Notes under the pieces: model-generated | Database searches by the model: none | Seen by the model: the letters and a program-made list of their open reading frames with translations, nothing else | What the model was told of the DNA's origin: nothing | In this document: positions 54,416 through 62,638 of the stretch, in pieces | Layout: every line of letters begins with the position of its first letter | Numbering within the stretch: position 1 is the first letter of the stretch | Translations under genes and position numbers: made by a program | DNA from: Bacteroidota bacterium | GTDB lineage: Bacteria; Bacteroidota; Bacteroidia; Cytophagales; Cyclobacteriaceae | DNA length: 64,000 nt | Assembly (NCBI GenBank): GCA_018267285.1 | Contig: JAFDYU010000017.1 | Coordinates: 1 to 64,000, forward strand | Direction of reading: 5' to 3'

Positions 54416-55432
54416 ATGACTTCCATCATTTCCTTTAACATACAAAGCATTTCAGACATTCGAAATAGCTACTCACAAGTTGGCATCCTTACCGACCACA
54501 ATACCCGCGCTCATTGTTTTCCGCTGATCAGCGAGTTACTGCCCAACATTCAAATTATTGAAGTACCCGCAGGTGAAGAGCACAAAAATCTGGACACGTG
54601 CAAAACCATTTGGCAAAAGCTCACCGACCTTAATTTCGACCGGCACTCTTTATTAATAGTGCTGGGCGGTGGTGTGCTGGGCGATATGGGCGGTTTTTGT
54701 GCGGCCACCTTCAAACGCGGAATTGATTTTGTGTTGATTCCAACCACCCTGCTCTCGCAAGTGGATGCCAGCGTAGGGGGCAAATTGGGCATCGATTTCA
54801 ACCACTTTAAAAACCACATCGGGGTCTTTCAGAAGCCAAAAGAAACCATTATACATACTCCATTTTTAAAGACACTGCCCAAGCGGGAGTTGAGGAGTGG
54901 TTTTGCCGAAGTAATTAAACATTGCCTGATTTCTGACGAAAGCATGTGGCAGACTATTTCTTCCAAAAAACTACATGATCAAAATTGGGAAGCTTTGGTG
55001 AAGCACTCGGTCGAGTTTAAAAAATCAATTACCGATCAGGATCCTACCGAAAAAGGCATTCGGAAAATCCTGAATTTTGGACATACCATCGGCCATGCGT
55101 TGGAAGGTTATTTTCTGGCCGAAGGCAACCGTATTTTTCACGGAGAAGCCATTGCCATGGGCATGATTATGGAGAGTTTCATTGCCAAAGAAAAAAAACT
55201 GATTACCGAAGACGAGCTGGCGAAAATAACGGGCTACATCATTGCTATTTTTGAGAAACAAGAGATGCCCTGGGGCGATTCGGCTTTGATTCAATTAACC
55301 AAGCAAGACAAAAAAAATAAAGAAAATGAGATTTTAATGGCCTTGCCGAATGGCATTGGCCGCTCCAAATGGGACGTGGCCGTTAGCGAAGAAGAATTGG
55401 AGAGTTCATTTGATTTTTACCGATCGCTCTAA
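54416..55432 (+). CDS. aroB: 3-dehydroquinate synthase
   Basis: The 338-residue enzyme makes 3-dehydroquinate from DAHP, using NAD and a divalent metal. Motifs: GGGVLGDMGGFCAATFKRG, 'PTTLLSQVDASVGGKLGID', metal-binding 'LNFGHTIGHALEG' and 'FHGEAIAMGM'. A GTG at 54404 could add four residues; I chose the ATG. Its stop overlaps the convergent YtxH-like gene by four bases. Confidence 0.97.
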   Translation: MTSIISFNIQSISDIRNSYSQVGILTDHNTRAHCFPLISELLPNIQIIEVPAGEEHKNLDTCKTIWQKLTDLNFDRHSLLIVLGGGVLGDMGGFCAATFKRGIDFVLIPTTLLSQVDASVGGKLGIDFNHFKNHIGVFQKPKETIIHTPFLKTLPKRELRSGFAEVIKHCLISDESMWQTISSKKLHDQNWEALVKHSVEFKKSITDQDPTEKGIRKILNFGHTIGHALEGYFLAEGNRIFHGEAIAMGMIMESFIAKEKKLITEDELAKITGYIIAIFEKQEMPWGDSALIQLTKQDKKNKENEILMALPNGIGRSKWDVAVSEEELESSFDFYRSL

Positions 55433-55614
55433 ACGTAGTTTACGTCCTGGTCTTCGGTTTCATTGCCTTTGACAAAAGCTTTCTTTAAGTCTTCGGCCTT
55501 TTTCGAAATGAATTCTTTGGTTTTCTTCTTGCGGTCGCCCGTAAGCAACCAGGCAGCCAACAATGCACCGCCAGCTACCCCTAACCCGATTGCGATTTTT
55601 CTCGTTGTGCTCAT
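55429..55614 (-). CDS. YtxH-like small membrane protein
   Basis: The 61-residue protein has one N-terminal Gly/Ala-rich membrane helix (IAIGLGVAGGALLAAWLLTG) and a charged amphipathic tail (KKKTKEFISKKAEDLKKAF), the YtxH pattern linked to general stress responses. It overlaps the aroB stop by four bases on the opposite strand. It is short but has typical composition and homolog-like organisation, so I consider it real. Confidence 0.75.
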   Translation of the reverse strand: MSTTRKIAIGLGVAGGALLAAWLLTGDRKKKTKEFISKKAEDLKKAFVKGNETEDQDVNYV

Positions 55615-55671
55615 ACTTCCTTCAACCTGTTTTTAAATTAAAATGTTTCAATTCGTGAAAAAAAAGTTTTG

Positions 55672-56940
55672 ATGAACTATTTTTCGCCTTCATACCTAAC
55701 GACTCCTATTTTGAATTCGTCTGTCACCCTAAAAAGTAACCCAAAAATTTCAGGTACTGCCGGCCAGCTTCCTTCTTCCAAGAGCATAAGCAACCGTACA
55801 CTCATCATCAACGCGCTTGCAGGCAGCCGATCGACCGTTAGGAATTTATCTTCGGCCCGCGATACGCAGTTGATGCAATCTTTACTAACCAGTTCTTCTG
55901 CTACCATTGACGTGATGGATGCGGGTACCACGATGCGTTTTCTAACGGCCTACTTTGCGTTAACCAACCAAAGGAAGGTTATTACGGGAACCGACCGGAT
56001 GAAGCAGCGGCCCATCGGGCTATTGGTTGATGCGCTCCGAAAAATAGGTGCAGACATTGCTTACCGAGAGCAGGCGGGGTTTCCGCCAATCGAAACGCTG
56101 GGCTTCAACTCGCAAAAAGCGGATACTATCGAAATAGCTGGCAATGTAAGCAGCCAATATATTTCGGCTTTGATGATGGTTGCCCCGATTTTGACCAATG
56201 GTCTAACCATAAAACTCACCGGAGAAATAGGAAGCATGCCTTACATCACCATGACCGAAGCATTGATGAAAGAATTTGGCGCAAAAATCTCATTCGAAAA
56301 AAATCAAATCAAAGTTTTACCCGGTAAATACAACCCAACCACCATAACCGTTGAAGCCGACTGGTCGGCAGCAAGCTACTGGTATGCTTTTACGGCTCTG
56401 GCCGAAGAAGCAAACATCCTTTTGCCCAATGTTTCGGAGAAATCGCTTCAGGGCGATCGTATAATTGTGGATGTGATGGAAAAATTGGGTGTACATTCTG
56501 TTTTTAAAAACGGAATGTTGGGGTTGACTAAAAAAGACTCTGCAACTCACCTTGAATGGAATTTCAAAGATTGCCCTGACTTAGCTCAAACGGTTTTACC
56601 GCTTTGTGCTGCAAAGGGAATAAGTGGAAAATTTACCGGGCTTGAAAGCCTTCGCATTAAAGAGACCGATCGAATCGCTGCCTTAAAAAATGAACTGACG
56701 AAAATTGGAGCAATGTTGATTGAAGAAGTTGGAGGTTGGAGGTTGAAGCCCGGGAATATCTCATTGCTTAAAGAACCCATCGAAACGTATCACGACCACC
56801 GTATGGCTATGGGCTTTGCACCTTGGGCAACCTTAACAGATATTACTATTCTTTCCCCAGAAGTAGTTAACAAATCGTATCCGGGTTTTTGGGAAGACGT
56901 GAAGGCCGTAGGTATTGATGTGAGCGAAGTTAAAAGTTAG
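55672..56940 (+). CDS. aroA: 3-phosphoshikimate 1-carboxyvinyltransferase (EPSP synthase)
   Basis: The 422-residue enzyme condenses shikimate-3-phosphate with phosphoenolpyruvate. Motifs: LPSSKSISNRTLIINALAG, 'DAGTTMRFLTAY' (the usual NAGTAMR variant), 'TGTDRMKQRPIG', 'ADWSAASYWYAF', 'LRIKETDRIAAL' and 'YHDHRMAMGFA'. The replacement of the usual Gly-Thr-Ala by Gly-Thr-Thr in the substrate loop is common in Bacteroidota. Its stop overlaps the convergent substrate-binding-protein gene by four bases. A TTG precedes the ATG by one codon. Confidence 0.96.
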   Translation: MNYFSPSYLTTPILNSSVTLKSNPKISGTAGQLPSSKSISNRTLIINALAGSRSTVRNLSSARDTQLMQSLLTSSSATIDVMDAGTTMRFLTAYFALTNQRKVITGTDRMKQRPIGLLVDALRKIGADIAYREQAGFPPIETLGFNSQKADTIEIAGNVSSQYISALMMVAPILTNGLTIKLTGEIGSMPYITMTEALMKEFGAKISFEKNQIKVLPGKYNPTTITVEADWSAASYWYAFTALAEEANILLPNVSEKSLQGDRIIVDVMEKLGVHSVFKNGMLGLTKKDSATHLEWNFKDCPDLAQTVLPLCAAKGISGKFTGLESLRIKETDRIAALKNELTKIGAMLIEEVGGWRLKPGNISLLKEPIETYHDHRMAMGFAPWATLTDITILSPEVVNKSYPGFWEDVKAVGIDVSEVKS

Positions 56941-57713
56941 AACTTCAGAGAAGAAAAATATTTTGGAGCTTGCAGCAGCCTACTTCCATACCACGAAAAC
57001 ATTTCTCCATCCACTAAAACAATTTTCGATTTAGGAAGAATTTTGTTTAGTTCTTGACCGTGTTTTTCTTTGAAAGGAAACGGTTCGGACGACAGCAGAA
57101 CGAGTTCGGGCGATATTGATTTTATTTCTTCAAGCGACAGCACCGGATACCGCTCCATTGAAATAACATTTGCCAGACCTGTTTTTTCAATCATTGAATG
57201 GATAAACGTATTTTTACCCGCTGCCATCCACGGATTTTGCCAGATTAAATAGAGCGTGCGGATGCCGAGAAACTTTTTTATTGTTGAAAATTCATTTTCA
57301 ATTTTTTCAATTAAAAAATCGGCTTTAATAATTTCACCTGTGATTTCTCCGATTAAATGGATCATCATCATTGCACTTTCCCAATTAGCAACATCGCTCA
57401 TCCAAACCGGAAATTTTTCTGAAAGAGTTTTTATTCCTTCTACCTCATTCTCTTCTTTGTTGCCAATGATCAAATCGGGATTTAATTGCTCTATTGCTTC
57501 GATATTGAGATTTTTTGTTCCGCCTATTTTTGGTTTAGAATAAAACCATTCTTTGGGGTGTACACAAAATTTGGTGATGCCTACAACCCGGTCGGCAAGG
57601 TGCAGGTGGTGAAGTAATTCAGTCTGAGAAGGTACTAACGATACAATTCGCTGAGGCGGGAAATTAAATTCAACAGACCGGTTGAGTTGATCAAAGCACT
57701 GCCTTCGCTGCAT
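56937..57713 (-). CDS. BtuF-like helical-backbone metal/cobalamin-binding protein without signal peptide
   Basis: The 258-residue product has the BtuF/TroA-type fold: 'PQRIVSLVPSQTELLHHLHL', 'VVGITKFCVHPKEW', 'IGGTKNLNIEAIEQLNPDLII', 'MIEKTGLANVI' and 'SPELVLLSSEPFPF'. Such proteins deliver cobalamin or iron chelates to ABC importers. Here neither a signal peptide nor a lipobox is visible, so it appears cytoplasmic, as in a branch common in Bacteroidota. It overlaps the PAS kinase gene by 23 bases. No permease genes are nearby. A sensing rather than transport role is possible. Confidence 0.8.
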   Translation of the reverse strand: MQRRQCFDQLNRSVEFNFPPQRIVSLVPSQTELLHHLHLADRVVGITKFCVHPKEWFYSKPKIGGTKNLNIEAIEQLNPDLIIGNKEENEVEGIKTLSEKFPVWMSDVANWESAMMMIHLIGEITGEIIKADFLIEKIENEFSTIKKFLGIRTLYLIWQNPWMAAGKNTFIHSMIEKTGLANVISMERYPVLSLEEIKSISPELVLLSSEPFPFKEKHGQELNKILPKSKIVLVDGEMFSWYGSRLLQAPKYFSSLKF

Positions 57714-58794
57714 CGAGCGAATGTACCTCCGTTTTCACTGAAGGCAAGCGGTTGGGCAGTAAAATTTTAAATTGTGTTCCTTGCCCGAGTTGAGAGCGTA
57801 CTTCTATTTTTCCGTTTAAACGATTCACCGTGTCTTTCACAATGTGCAACCCTAACCCGGTGCCCGGGATTTCGGTGGTGGCGCGGAAAAAAATATCAAA
57901 AATTTTATCGAGGTTTTCTTGAGCAATTCCTATACCATTGTCAGTAACGGTAAATATCAGTTGCTCCTCCTCTACCTGTGCTTTAATAGAAACTGAAGAT
58001 TTTTCTTTTCTCAGATCAGAATATTTTACTGCGTTTGAAAGCAGGTTGCTTACAATAGATCGTATTCTTAATAGATCGGAGAAAAGTTCTGCATTGAACA
58101 AACAATTCAGTTCAAAAAAAATAGTACTCCCTTTCGGGTGGTTTTTCAAAACATTGATTTCACTTTCGAGCAGTTGCCTCAAGTCGATACGCTCGGTCGT
58201 CACTGCCATTTTACCCACACGGTACAAATGATTTACTTCTTCAATGAGTGACTCCAATTTATTCAGCATCTCACCCATTATCCGTTCGTATTGCTCTCTT
58301 TCTCTTGCCGTAGCTGTCTTCATTAACGTTAAGAGACCCAGGGCCGAGTGTATGGGGGTGCGCAGATCGTGCGTAGTTTTGTAGATAAACTGATCGAGGT
58401 GTTCCTTTTCTTTTTGGAGATCAATAGCCTTTTGCTTCTGTGCAGTTATGTCGTGCAACATAATTACAAGCCCGCATATCTCATGGTTGGCAATACGGTT
58501 AGATGCTGAAATTTTAAAGTACAAATCGTCTCCCCAAACCGATCGAAGTAAAATCTCAGCCTTCCTAGCTTGGCCGGCCTGTTCAATACAGTCTTTCCAA
58601 GGTTGTCGTTTTTCTAATGGAACAAATTCAAAAACATCTTTACCAATAACGGAAATGGGCTCGATACCCAAGAGAGTTTGTACAGATGACGATAAATACC
58701 GGATGCAGTAATGTGCATCGGTAATTAGTACAATGGTGCCCGAATCTTCAAAAAGATCCTGCAACAGATTTCCTGATTCTATCATTTCTCTCAT
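57691..58794 (-). CDS. PAS-domain sensor histidine kinase (soluble)
   Basis: The 367-residue product has a PAS domain (about 10-118, 'LITDAHYCIRYLSSSVQTLLG'), then HisKA with phospho-acceptor His142 in TTHDLRTPIHSALGL. The HATPase_c domain has N box 'SIVSNLLSNAVKYSD', G1 'VTDNGIGI' and G2 'GTGLGLHIV'. No transmembrane segment is seen, so it senses an intracellular signal. It lies 65 bases downstream of the YfiR genes on the same strand. No response regulator follows, so its partner must be elsewhere. Confidence 0.92.
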   Translation of the reverse strand: MREMIESGNLLQDLFEDSGTIVLITDAHYCIRYLSSSVQTLLGIEPISVIGKDVFEFVPLEKRQPWKDCIEQAGQARKAEILLRSVWGDDLYFKISASNRIANHEICGLVIMLHDITAQKQKAIDLQKEKEHLDQFIYKTTHDLRTPIHSALGLLTLMKTATAREREQYERIMGEMLNKLESLIEEVNHLYRVGKMAVTTERIDLRQLLESEINVLKNHPKGSTIFFELNCLFNAELFSDLLRIRSIVSNLLSNAVKYSDLRKEKSSVSIKAQVEEEQLIFTVTDNGIGIAQENLDKIFDIFFRATTEIPGTGLGLHIVKDTVNRLNGKIEVRSQLGQGTQFKILLPNRLPSVKTEVHSLDAAKAVL

Positions 58795-58859
58795 GCCCGG
58801 TACTCAACTTTTCAACAGATAAAATCAAATCAATATAGAATGTGTGGTTTTGAGTGTTA

Positions 58860-59375
58860 TTAAATTAAAATGGCCATACTTGTGAGCTGGCCTGCCACTT
58901 TAAGAGACTGGCCGCTTACAGCTGCTTGATTGATCTCGAATTTAAGCCGATCGTCAACTACTTTTAAGTTGATGCAACTTCCTTTTTTGCCCAAATTAAA
59001 ACTATCGGTTATTGTTAAAACGGGCTTCCCGGTAACAGCATTTTTAATGTTATCAAATTCCCTGTTCTTGCTTTTACCAAGATAAACAACGGAACAATTG
59101 ACAGCATCCGATGCGCTTTCTAATTTACGAATTGCATATTTCTTGGCTCCCTTAGGTTTGCCATCGTAATAATTTTTAAGAGTAGTGTAAACATCGTCTT
59201 CTCCGTATACACCCACCACAAAATCACCGGTGCCTTCGTCATCGGGCCAATGCACGTATTTCATAAAGTTGTAGATCATGGCAGCGTGGATTTCGTAAAT
59301 TGGTTTCGCGGTTTGTGCCATAGCTACACCCGACACGAGGCTTACCAAAAGACAGAAAACAATTATTTTTTTCAT
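58860..59375 (-). CDS. YfiR family secreted protein, copy 2
   Basis: The 171-residue product has a signal peptide ending near residue 20 (SGVAMAQ) and the YfiR/DUF4154 fold: 'IYEIHAAMIYNFMKYVHWPD', 'FVVGVYGEDDVYTTLKNYYDG', 'VVYLGKSKNREF' and 'GKKGSCINLKVVDDRLKFEI'. YfiR is a periplasmic repressor of a diguanylate cyclase in Pseudomonas; in Bacteroidota its partners are unknown. It is a clear paralog of the next gene upstream, with the same length and ending SMAILI. Confidence 0.92.
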   Translation of the reverse strand: MKKIIVFCLLVSLVSGVAMAQTAKPIYEIHAAMIYNFMKYVHWPDDEGTGDFVVGVYGEDDVYTTLKNYYDGKPKGAKKYAIRKLESASDAVNCSVVYLGKSKNREFDNIKNAVTGKPVLTITDSFNLGKKGSCINLKVVDDRLKFEINQAAVSGQSLKVAGQLTSMAILI

Positions 59376-59428
59376 ACCGGTCTATTTTAATGTCACCCAA
59401 AGAACGTGAACTTTTTGCGAAAGCGAAA

Positions 59429-59448
59429 ACCCCGGTTTTACCCAGGGT
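59429..59448 (-). terminator. Probable terminator between the two YfiR genes
   Basis: On the minus strand ACCCTGG and CCGGGGT pair (one G-T wobble) around a six-base loop, followed by TTTT. It lies 24 bases after the stop of the first YfiR gene (59473), so part of the transcripts would end there. Confidence 0.55.
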
Positions 59449-59472
59449 CTTCTTTCACACAAACAAACCCAA

Positions 59473-59988
59473 TTAAATCAATATTGCCATACTGGTTAAT
59501 GAACTCGATACCTTCAGGTTGGATGCTTCCATGGCATTCTGATTCAACTCGAAACGCAGTTTTTCATCTACAGTCTTGAAGTTGATACAGCTTCCTTTAG
59601 CACCCAAACCGCTACGGTCGGTTACTACCAGTGTACCTTTGCCTTTCACTTTATTGTTAACGGCCTCAAACTCTCCACTCTTGCTGCGGTCGATAAACAC
59701 AACCTGGCAATCGGTAAGTTCAGAAGCACTTTTGAAGTTCTTGATAACATACGTTTTATTGCCTTTGGCCTTGCCGGCATACCAAGTGTTGAGTGTATTG
59801 TACATTTCAGAATTTCCAACCACACCGATAACAAACTCATTGCTGCCATCACTTGCAGGCCACTGAATATATTTTACGAAATTGAATACCATCATCGAGT
59901 AAATTTCGTGCATAGGGCGTTGCTGTGCCGAAACTGCAGAACTCATCAACAGAACCAATCCTACAACTGCTGCTTTTACTGTTTTCAT
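59473..59988 (-). CDS. YfiR family secreted protein, copy 1
   Basis: The 171-residue product has a signal peptide ending near residue 21 (SSAVSAQ) and the same YfiR/DUF4154 motifs as its neighbour: 'IYSMMVFNFVKYIQWP', 'FVIGVVGNSEMYNTLNTW', 'VVFIDRSKSGEF' and 'GAKGSCINFKTVDEKLRFEL'. The pair is a tandem duplication that has diverged substantially in the middle. A -7 box precedes it, inside the terminator of the M42 gene. Confidence 0.92.
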   Translation of the reverse strand: MKTVKAAVVGLVLLMSSAVSAQQRPMHEIYSMMVFNFVKYIQWPASDGSNEFVIGVVGNSEMYNTLNTWYAGKAKGNKTYVIKNFKSASELTDCQVVFIDRSKSGEFEAVNNKVKGKGTLVVTDRSGLGAKGSCINFKTVDEKLRFELNQNAMEASNLKVSSSLTSMAILI

Positions 59989-60022
59989 AACTTTTCCTTT
60001 TATTGTTTGTGATTTGATGATA

Positions 60023-60030
60023 CAAAAGTA
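60023..60030 (-). promoter_or_regulatory. -7 promoter box (TACTTTTG) of the YfiR genes, embedded in a terminator arm
   Basis: The minus strand reads TACTTTTG, a perfect TAnnTTTG match 35 bases before the YfiR ATG. Its first three bases belong to the 3' arm of the upstream terminator hairpin. Confidence 0.5.
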
Positions 60031-60059
60031 GGCCGCCCCGCTTGCGCAGAACGGCCTAC
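60028..60059 (-). terminator. Terminator of the M42 peptidase gene
   Basis: On the minus strand GTAGGCCG and CGGCCTAC pair perfectly (8 bp) around a 16-base loop, followed by TTTTG. It lies 39 bases after the M42 stop. Confidence 0.65.
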
Positions 60060-60097
60060 CTTGGCCTTATCCTTTCGGATGTAAGTTTTATCGGTTT

Positions 60098-61168
60098 TTA
60101 CCGTATATAGCGGTAGTCGTGGCCAGGCTTTACCTGCAAAAGAACCTCATAAATGAGGTTTATTACGTTTTCAACGTCCTCTTTATGCACTGTTTCTACC
60201 GTGGTGTGCATATACTTTAAGGGTAATGAAATAAGGGCTGAAGCAACTCCTTCTGCCGAATATGCAAAGGAATCGGTGTCTGTACCGGTAGATCGCGAAA
60301 CAGCCTGCCTTTGAAAGGGTATTTTCTTCTTTTCTGCAGTCTGGATAATCATTTTTAATACATTGTTTTGAACAGCCGGTCCATAGCACACCACGGGGCC
60401 AAGACCGCATTTAAGATTACCGCTTTCTTTTTTGTTGTACATGGGCGAGCCCGTGTCGTGGGTTACATCGGTGCAAATAGCCAAATCGGGTTTAATTCTG
60501 CGCGATATCATTTCGGCTCCTCGCAGCCCAATTTCCTCTTGTACCGAATTTACTATGTAGAGCCCAAAAGGCAGTTTCTTTTTTTGTTCGCTCAACCTGC
60601 GGGCTACCTCGGCTATCATAAAGCCGCCCATTCGGTTATCGAGGGCTCTGCCGGTGAGGTAATTTTTATTCATTTCCATTAGCTCATCCACAAATGTGAT
60701 TACACACCCTACGTGCACACCCATTGCCTCAACTTCTTTTTTGTTTTCGGCACCAATGTCGATGAAAATATTTTTTAGCGTAGGGGTTTCCTCACGAGCT
60801 GAATCGCGAACATGTATCGCGGGCCAGCCAAACACGCCTTTCACTATACCCTTATCGGTGTGGATGTTCACCCGCATGGAAGGGGCGATCTGGTGATCGG
60901 AGCCACCGTTTCGCTTAACGTAGATGTACCCTTCATCGGTAATGTAATTTACAAACCAGCTGATTTCATCCGCATGAGCCTCAATTACAACTTTATATTG
61001 TGCCTTGGGGTTTACCACGCCAACAGTGGTTCCGTACACATCAACCATGTGAGTATCAATGTACGGGCGGATGTAATCCAGCCAAATCTGCTGGCCGGAA
61101 AACTCAAAGCCTGTGGGTGAGGCATTGTTTAAGTAATCGAATAAAAATTTTCTGCTTTTCTTGTCCAT
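60098..61168 (-). CDS. M42 family metallo-aminopeptidase
   Basis: The 356-residue peptidase is probably cytoplasmic, co-catalytic (two zinc or cobalt) and dodecameric. Ligand and catalytic motifs are EAHADEISW (His65, Asp67), 'TGRALDNRMGGF', the general-base pair in 'SVQEEIGLRGAEM', 'CTDVTHDTGSP' and a late His in 'LKYMHTTVETVH'. Members cleave N-terminal residues from peptides. It is divergent from msrB across a 134-base region containing a short palindrome, and ends in its own terminator. Confidence 0.94.
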   Translation of the reverse strand: MDKKSRKFLFDYLNNASPTGFEFSGQQIWLDYIRPYIDTHMVDVYGTTVGVVNPKAQYKVVIEAHADEISWFVNYITDEGYIYVKRNGGSDHQIAPSMRVNIHTDKGIVKGVFGWPAIHVRDSAREETPTLKNIFIDIGAENKKEVEAMGVHVGCVITFVDELMEMNKNYLTGRALDNRMGGFMIAEVARRLSEQKKKLPFGLYIVNSVQEEIGLRGAEMISRRIKPDLAICTDVTHDTGSPMYNKKESGNLKCGLGPVVCYGPAVQNNVLKMIIQTAEKKKIPFQRQAVSRSTGTDTDSFAYSAEGVASALISLPLKYMHTTVETVHKEDVENVINLIYEVLLQVKPGHDYRYIR

Positions 61169-61214
61169 AATTCGCTTGGTTAATTTCCAAATTTAAAAGA
61201 ATTACAGTTCTAAG

Positions 61215-61230
61215 TGTCTTGAATAAGACA
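61215..61230. promoter_or_regulatory. Palindrome in the M42/msrB divergent region
   Basis: TGTCTT (61215-61220) and AAGACA (61225-61230) form a perfect 6-bp inverted repeat with a GAAT centre. It lies 47 bases from the M42 start and 73 from the msrB start, and could be an operator. Nothing else was recognised in this interval. Confidence 0.3.
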
Positions 61231-61302
61231 AACAATTAATTTAAGTTACTGAACTGAATCTCAGCACCGGGGGTTATCCGTATATTCATAAAAATCAAAA
61301 AA

Positions 61303-61794
61303 ATGAAAAAACTCGTATTATTTTCGGTAGTGCTGATGTTTATCTCTTATACCGGAAAAGGGCAAAATAAAACTATCAAAAAAAATACCATGAACGATAC
61401 TTCGCCAACCGTAAACCACACGGAAGAAGAGTGGAAAAAAATATTGACACCCGAGCAATACCATGTGCTGCGCGAGAAGGGGACCGATCTGCCCTTCACG
61501 GGGAAATATTATTTAAACAAAGAAAAAGGGGTTTACCATTGTGCGGCCTGCGGCAATGAGTTATTTACTTCCGATATGAAGTTTGACTCTTCGTGCGGGT
61601 GGCCCAGTTTCGACAAAGAAATTGCCGGTGGCAAAATCAAGAAACAAGTTGACCGTTCATTGGGCATGGTTCGTACCGAAATTCTTTGTGCCAAGTGTGG
61701 CTCTCATTTAGGCCATTTATTTGATGACGGCCCTACGTTAACCGGATTGCGGTATTGCGTTAACTCAACTTCGGTAGATTTTAAAGGAAAATAA
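61303..61794 (+). CDS. msrB: Peptide-methionine (R)-S-oxide reductase, exported form
   Basis: The 163-residue product has a hydrophobic N-terminal segment ([17 protein letters not shown]), so it is probably exported, then a full MsrB domain. Zinc ligands are Cys80/Cys83 (CAAC) and Cys129/Cys132 (CAKC). The catalytic Cys is Cys152 in RYCVNSTS, and Cys98 in SSCGWPSF may act as resolving residue. It repairs methionine-R-sulfoxide in envelope proteins. It has its own upstream region and a shared terminator with the convergent secreted-protein gene. Confidence 0.95.
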   Translation: MKKLVLFSVVLMFISYTGKGQNKTIKKNTMNDTSPTVNHTEEEWKKILTPEQYHVLREKGTDLPFTGKYYLNKEKGVYHCAACGNELFTSDMKFDSSCGWPSFDKEIAGGKIKKQVDRSLGMVRTEILCAKCGSHLGHLFDDGPTLTGLRYCVNSTSVDFKGK

Positions 61795-61824
61795 AAAAGA
61801 CTGCCCTTTTGAGACAGCCTTTTT
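61794..61824. terminator. Probable bidirectional terminator between msrB and the secreted-protein gene
   Basis: AAAAAG (61794-61799) pairs with CTTTTT (61819-61824), and CTG (61801-61803) with CAG (61815-61817), with one mismatch between them. The A and T runs on either side would act as U tracts in both directions. Confidence 0.5.
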
Positions 61825-61842
61825 ATTCTTAATGAGCTATTC

Positions 61843-62415
61843 TTAGAAAATAAATGATTGTGAGTTTCCTTTGTTGTCTGTCAACACAAAGGTATGGTAA
61901 CCTTCTGAAGGGAGGCTGTAAACGATACCAAAGTTTCCGTTAGCCACGTGAGTTTCGCTGTGCAACAATTCACCGTTTGTATCATAAACGCTTACGTTCA
62001 CTTTGCTTTCGCCTTTGGCAGACGCGGTGATCAAATATTTTGAACTAAAGTTCGTGAGTTTCCGAACTGCCATTAAAGAAGTGGGCTGGTTTTTAGGGGC
62101 AAGCGTGTAGTTAATTTTTTCCGACTTCTTGCCCAATTCGTCTTCAATTTCAATTACATATTCTCCTTCGGGAAGTGAAGAAAAATTGTAAGGGCGTGCA
62201 AAACTTTTTTCGTTGTTAATCTCTTCTGTGAACACTTTTTTTCCATCGCTGTTGAAGATCGTCACTTTTACTTTCGTAGAAAGCTCAGACTTGTAAACAA
62301 CTTTAAATACGTTTTTAGAAGAACCAGATACAACCGCAACGGTAGGTTCAACAGCAGCCATTGCCATGGCGGCAAAGGCAATCATACCAAGGGTGAGAGA
62401 GAGTTTTGTTTTCAT
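61843..62415 (-). CDS. Secreted two-domain beta-sandwich protein, function unknown
   Basis: The 190-residue product has a signal peptide ending near residue 20 (AAMAMAA) and two related Ig-like halves: 'KVKVTIFNSDGKKVFTEEIN' with 'LPEGEYVIEIEDELGKK', and 'KVNVSVYDTNGELLHSETH' with 'SEGYHTFVLTDNKGN'. These resemble the beta-sandwich of type IX secretion tails and DUF3244-like modules, but here they make up the whole protein. It is probably periplasmic or surface-located. A perfect -7 box lies 28 bases upstream. Confidence 0.75.
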   Translation of the reverse strand: MKTKLSLTLGMIAFAAMAMAAVEPTVAVVSGSSKNVFKVVYKSELSTKVKVTIFNSDGKKVFTEEINNEKSFARPYNFSSLPEGEYVIEIEDELGKKSEKINYTLAPKNQPTSLMAVRKLTNFSSKYLITASAKGESKVNVSVYDTNGELLHSETHVANGNFGIVYSLPSEGYHTFVLTDNKGNSQSFIF

Positions 62416-62442
62416 AAATGTTTTTGTGCGTTTAATTTTTTA

Positions 62443-62450
62443 CAAAAGTA
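62443..62450 (-). promoter_or_regulatory. -7 promoter box (TACTTTTG) for the secreted beta-sandwich gene
   Basis: The minus strand reads TACTTTTG, a perfect TAnnTTTG match 28 bases from the ATG. The 223-base interval 62416-62638 holds nothing else I can recognise. Confidence 0.5.
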
Positions 62451-62638
62451 TACCTGACCCTATTGTAAAAAATGAAAAGAGAATTTCTTTACCAATGCGG
62501 GTAATAAAACATGCAGACCGTTGTTTTCGATTTTTAAAATTAACCGCTATCCGATTTTTGTATGGCTACAACACCAGCCCACCAAATTTTCTGATTGAAC
62601 CCGAAGCCTTTCGGAAAATCTCAACGATGTAATGTTTT

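Noticed and set aside
62366-62632. 88-codon plus-strand ORF in the interval before the last carboxylase gene
   Set aside because: It starts inside the secreted-protein signal sequence on the opposite strand and covers that gene's promoter box; no homology is apparent.
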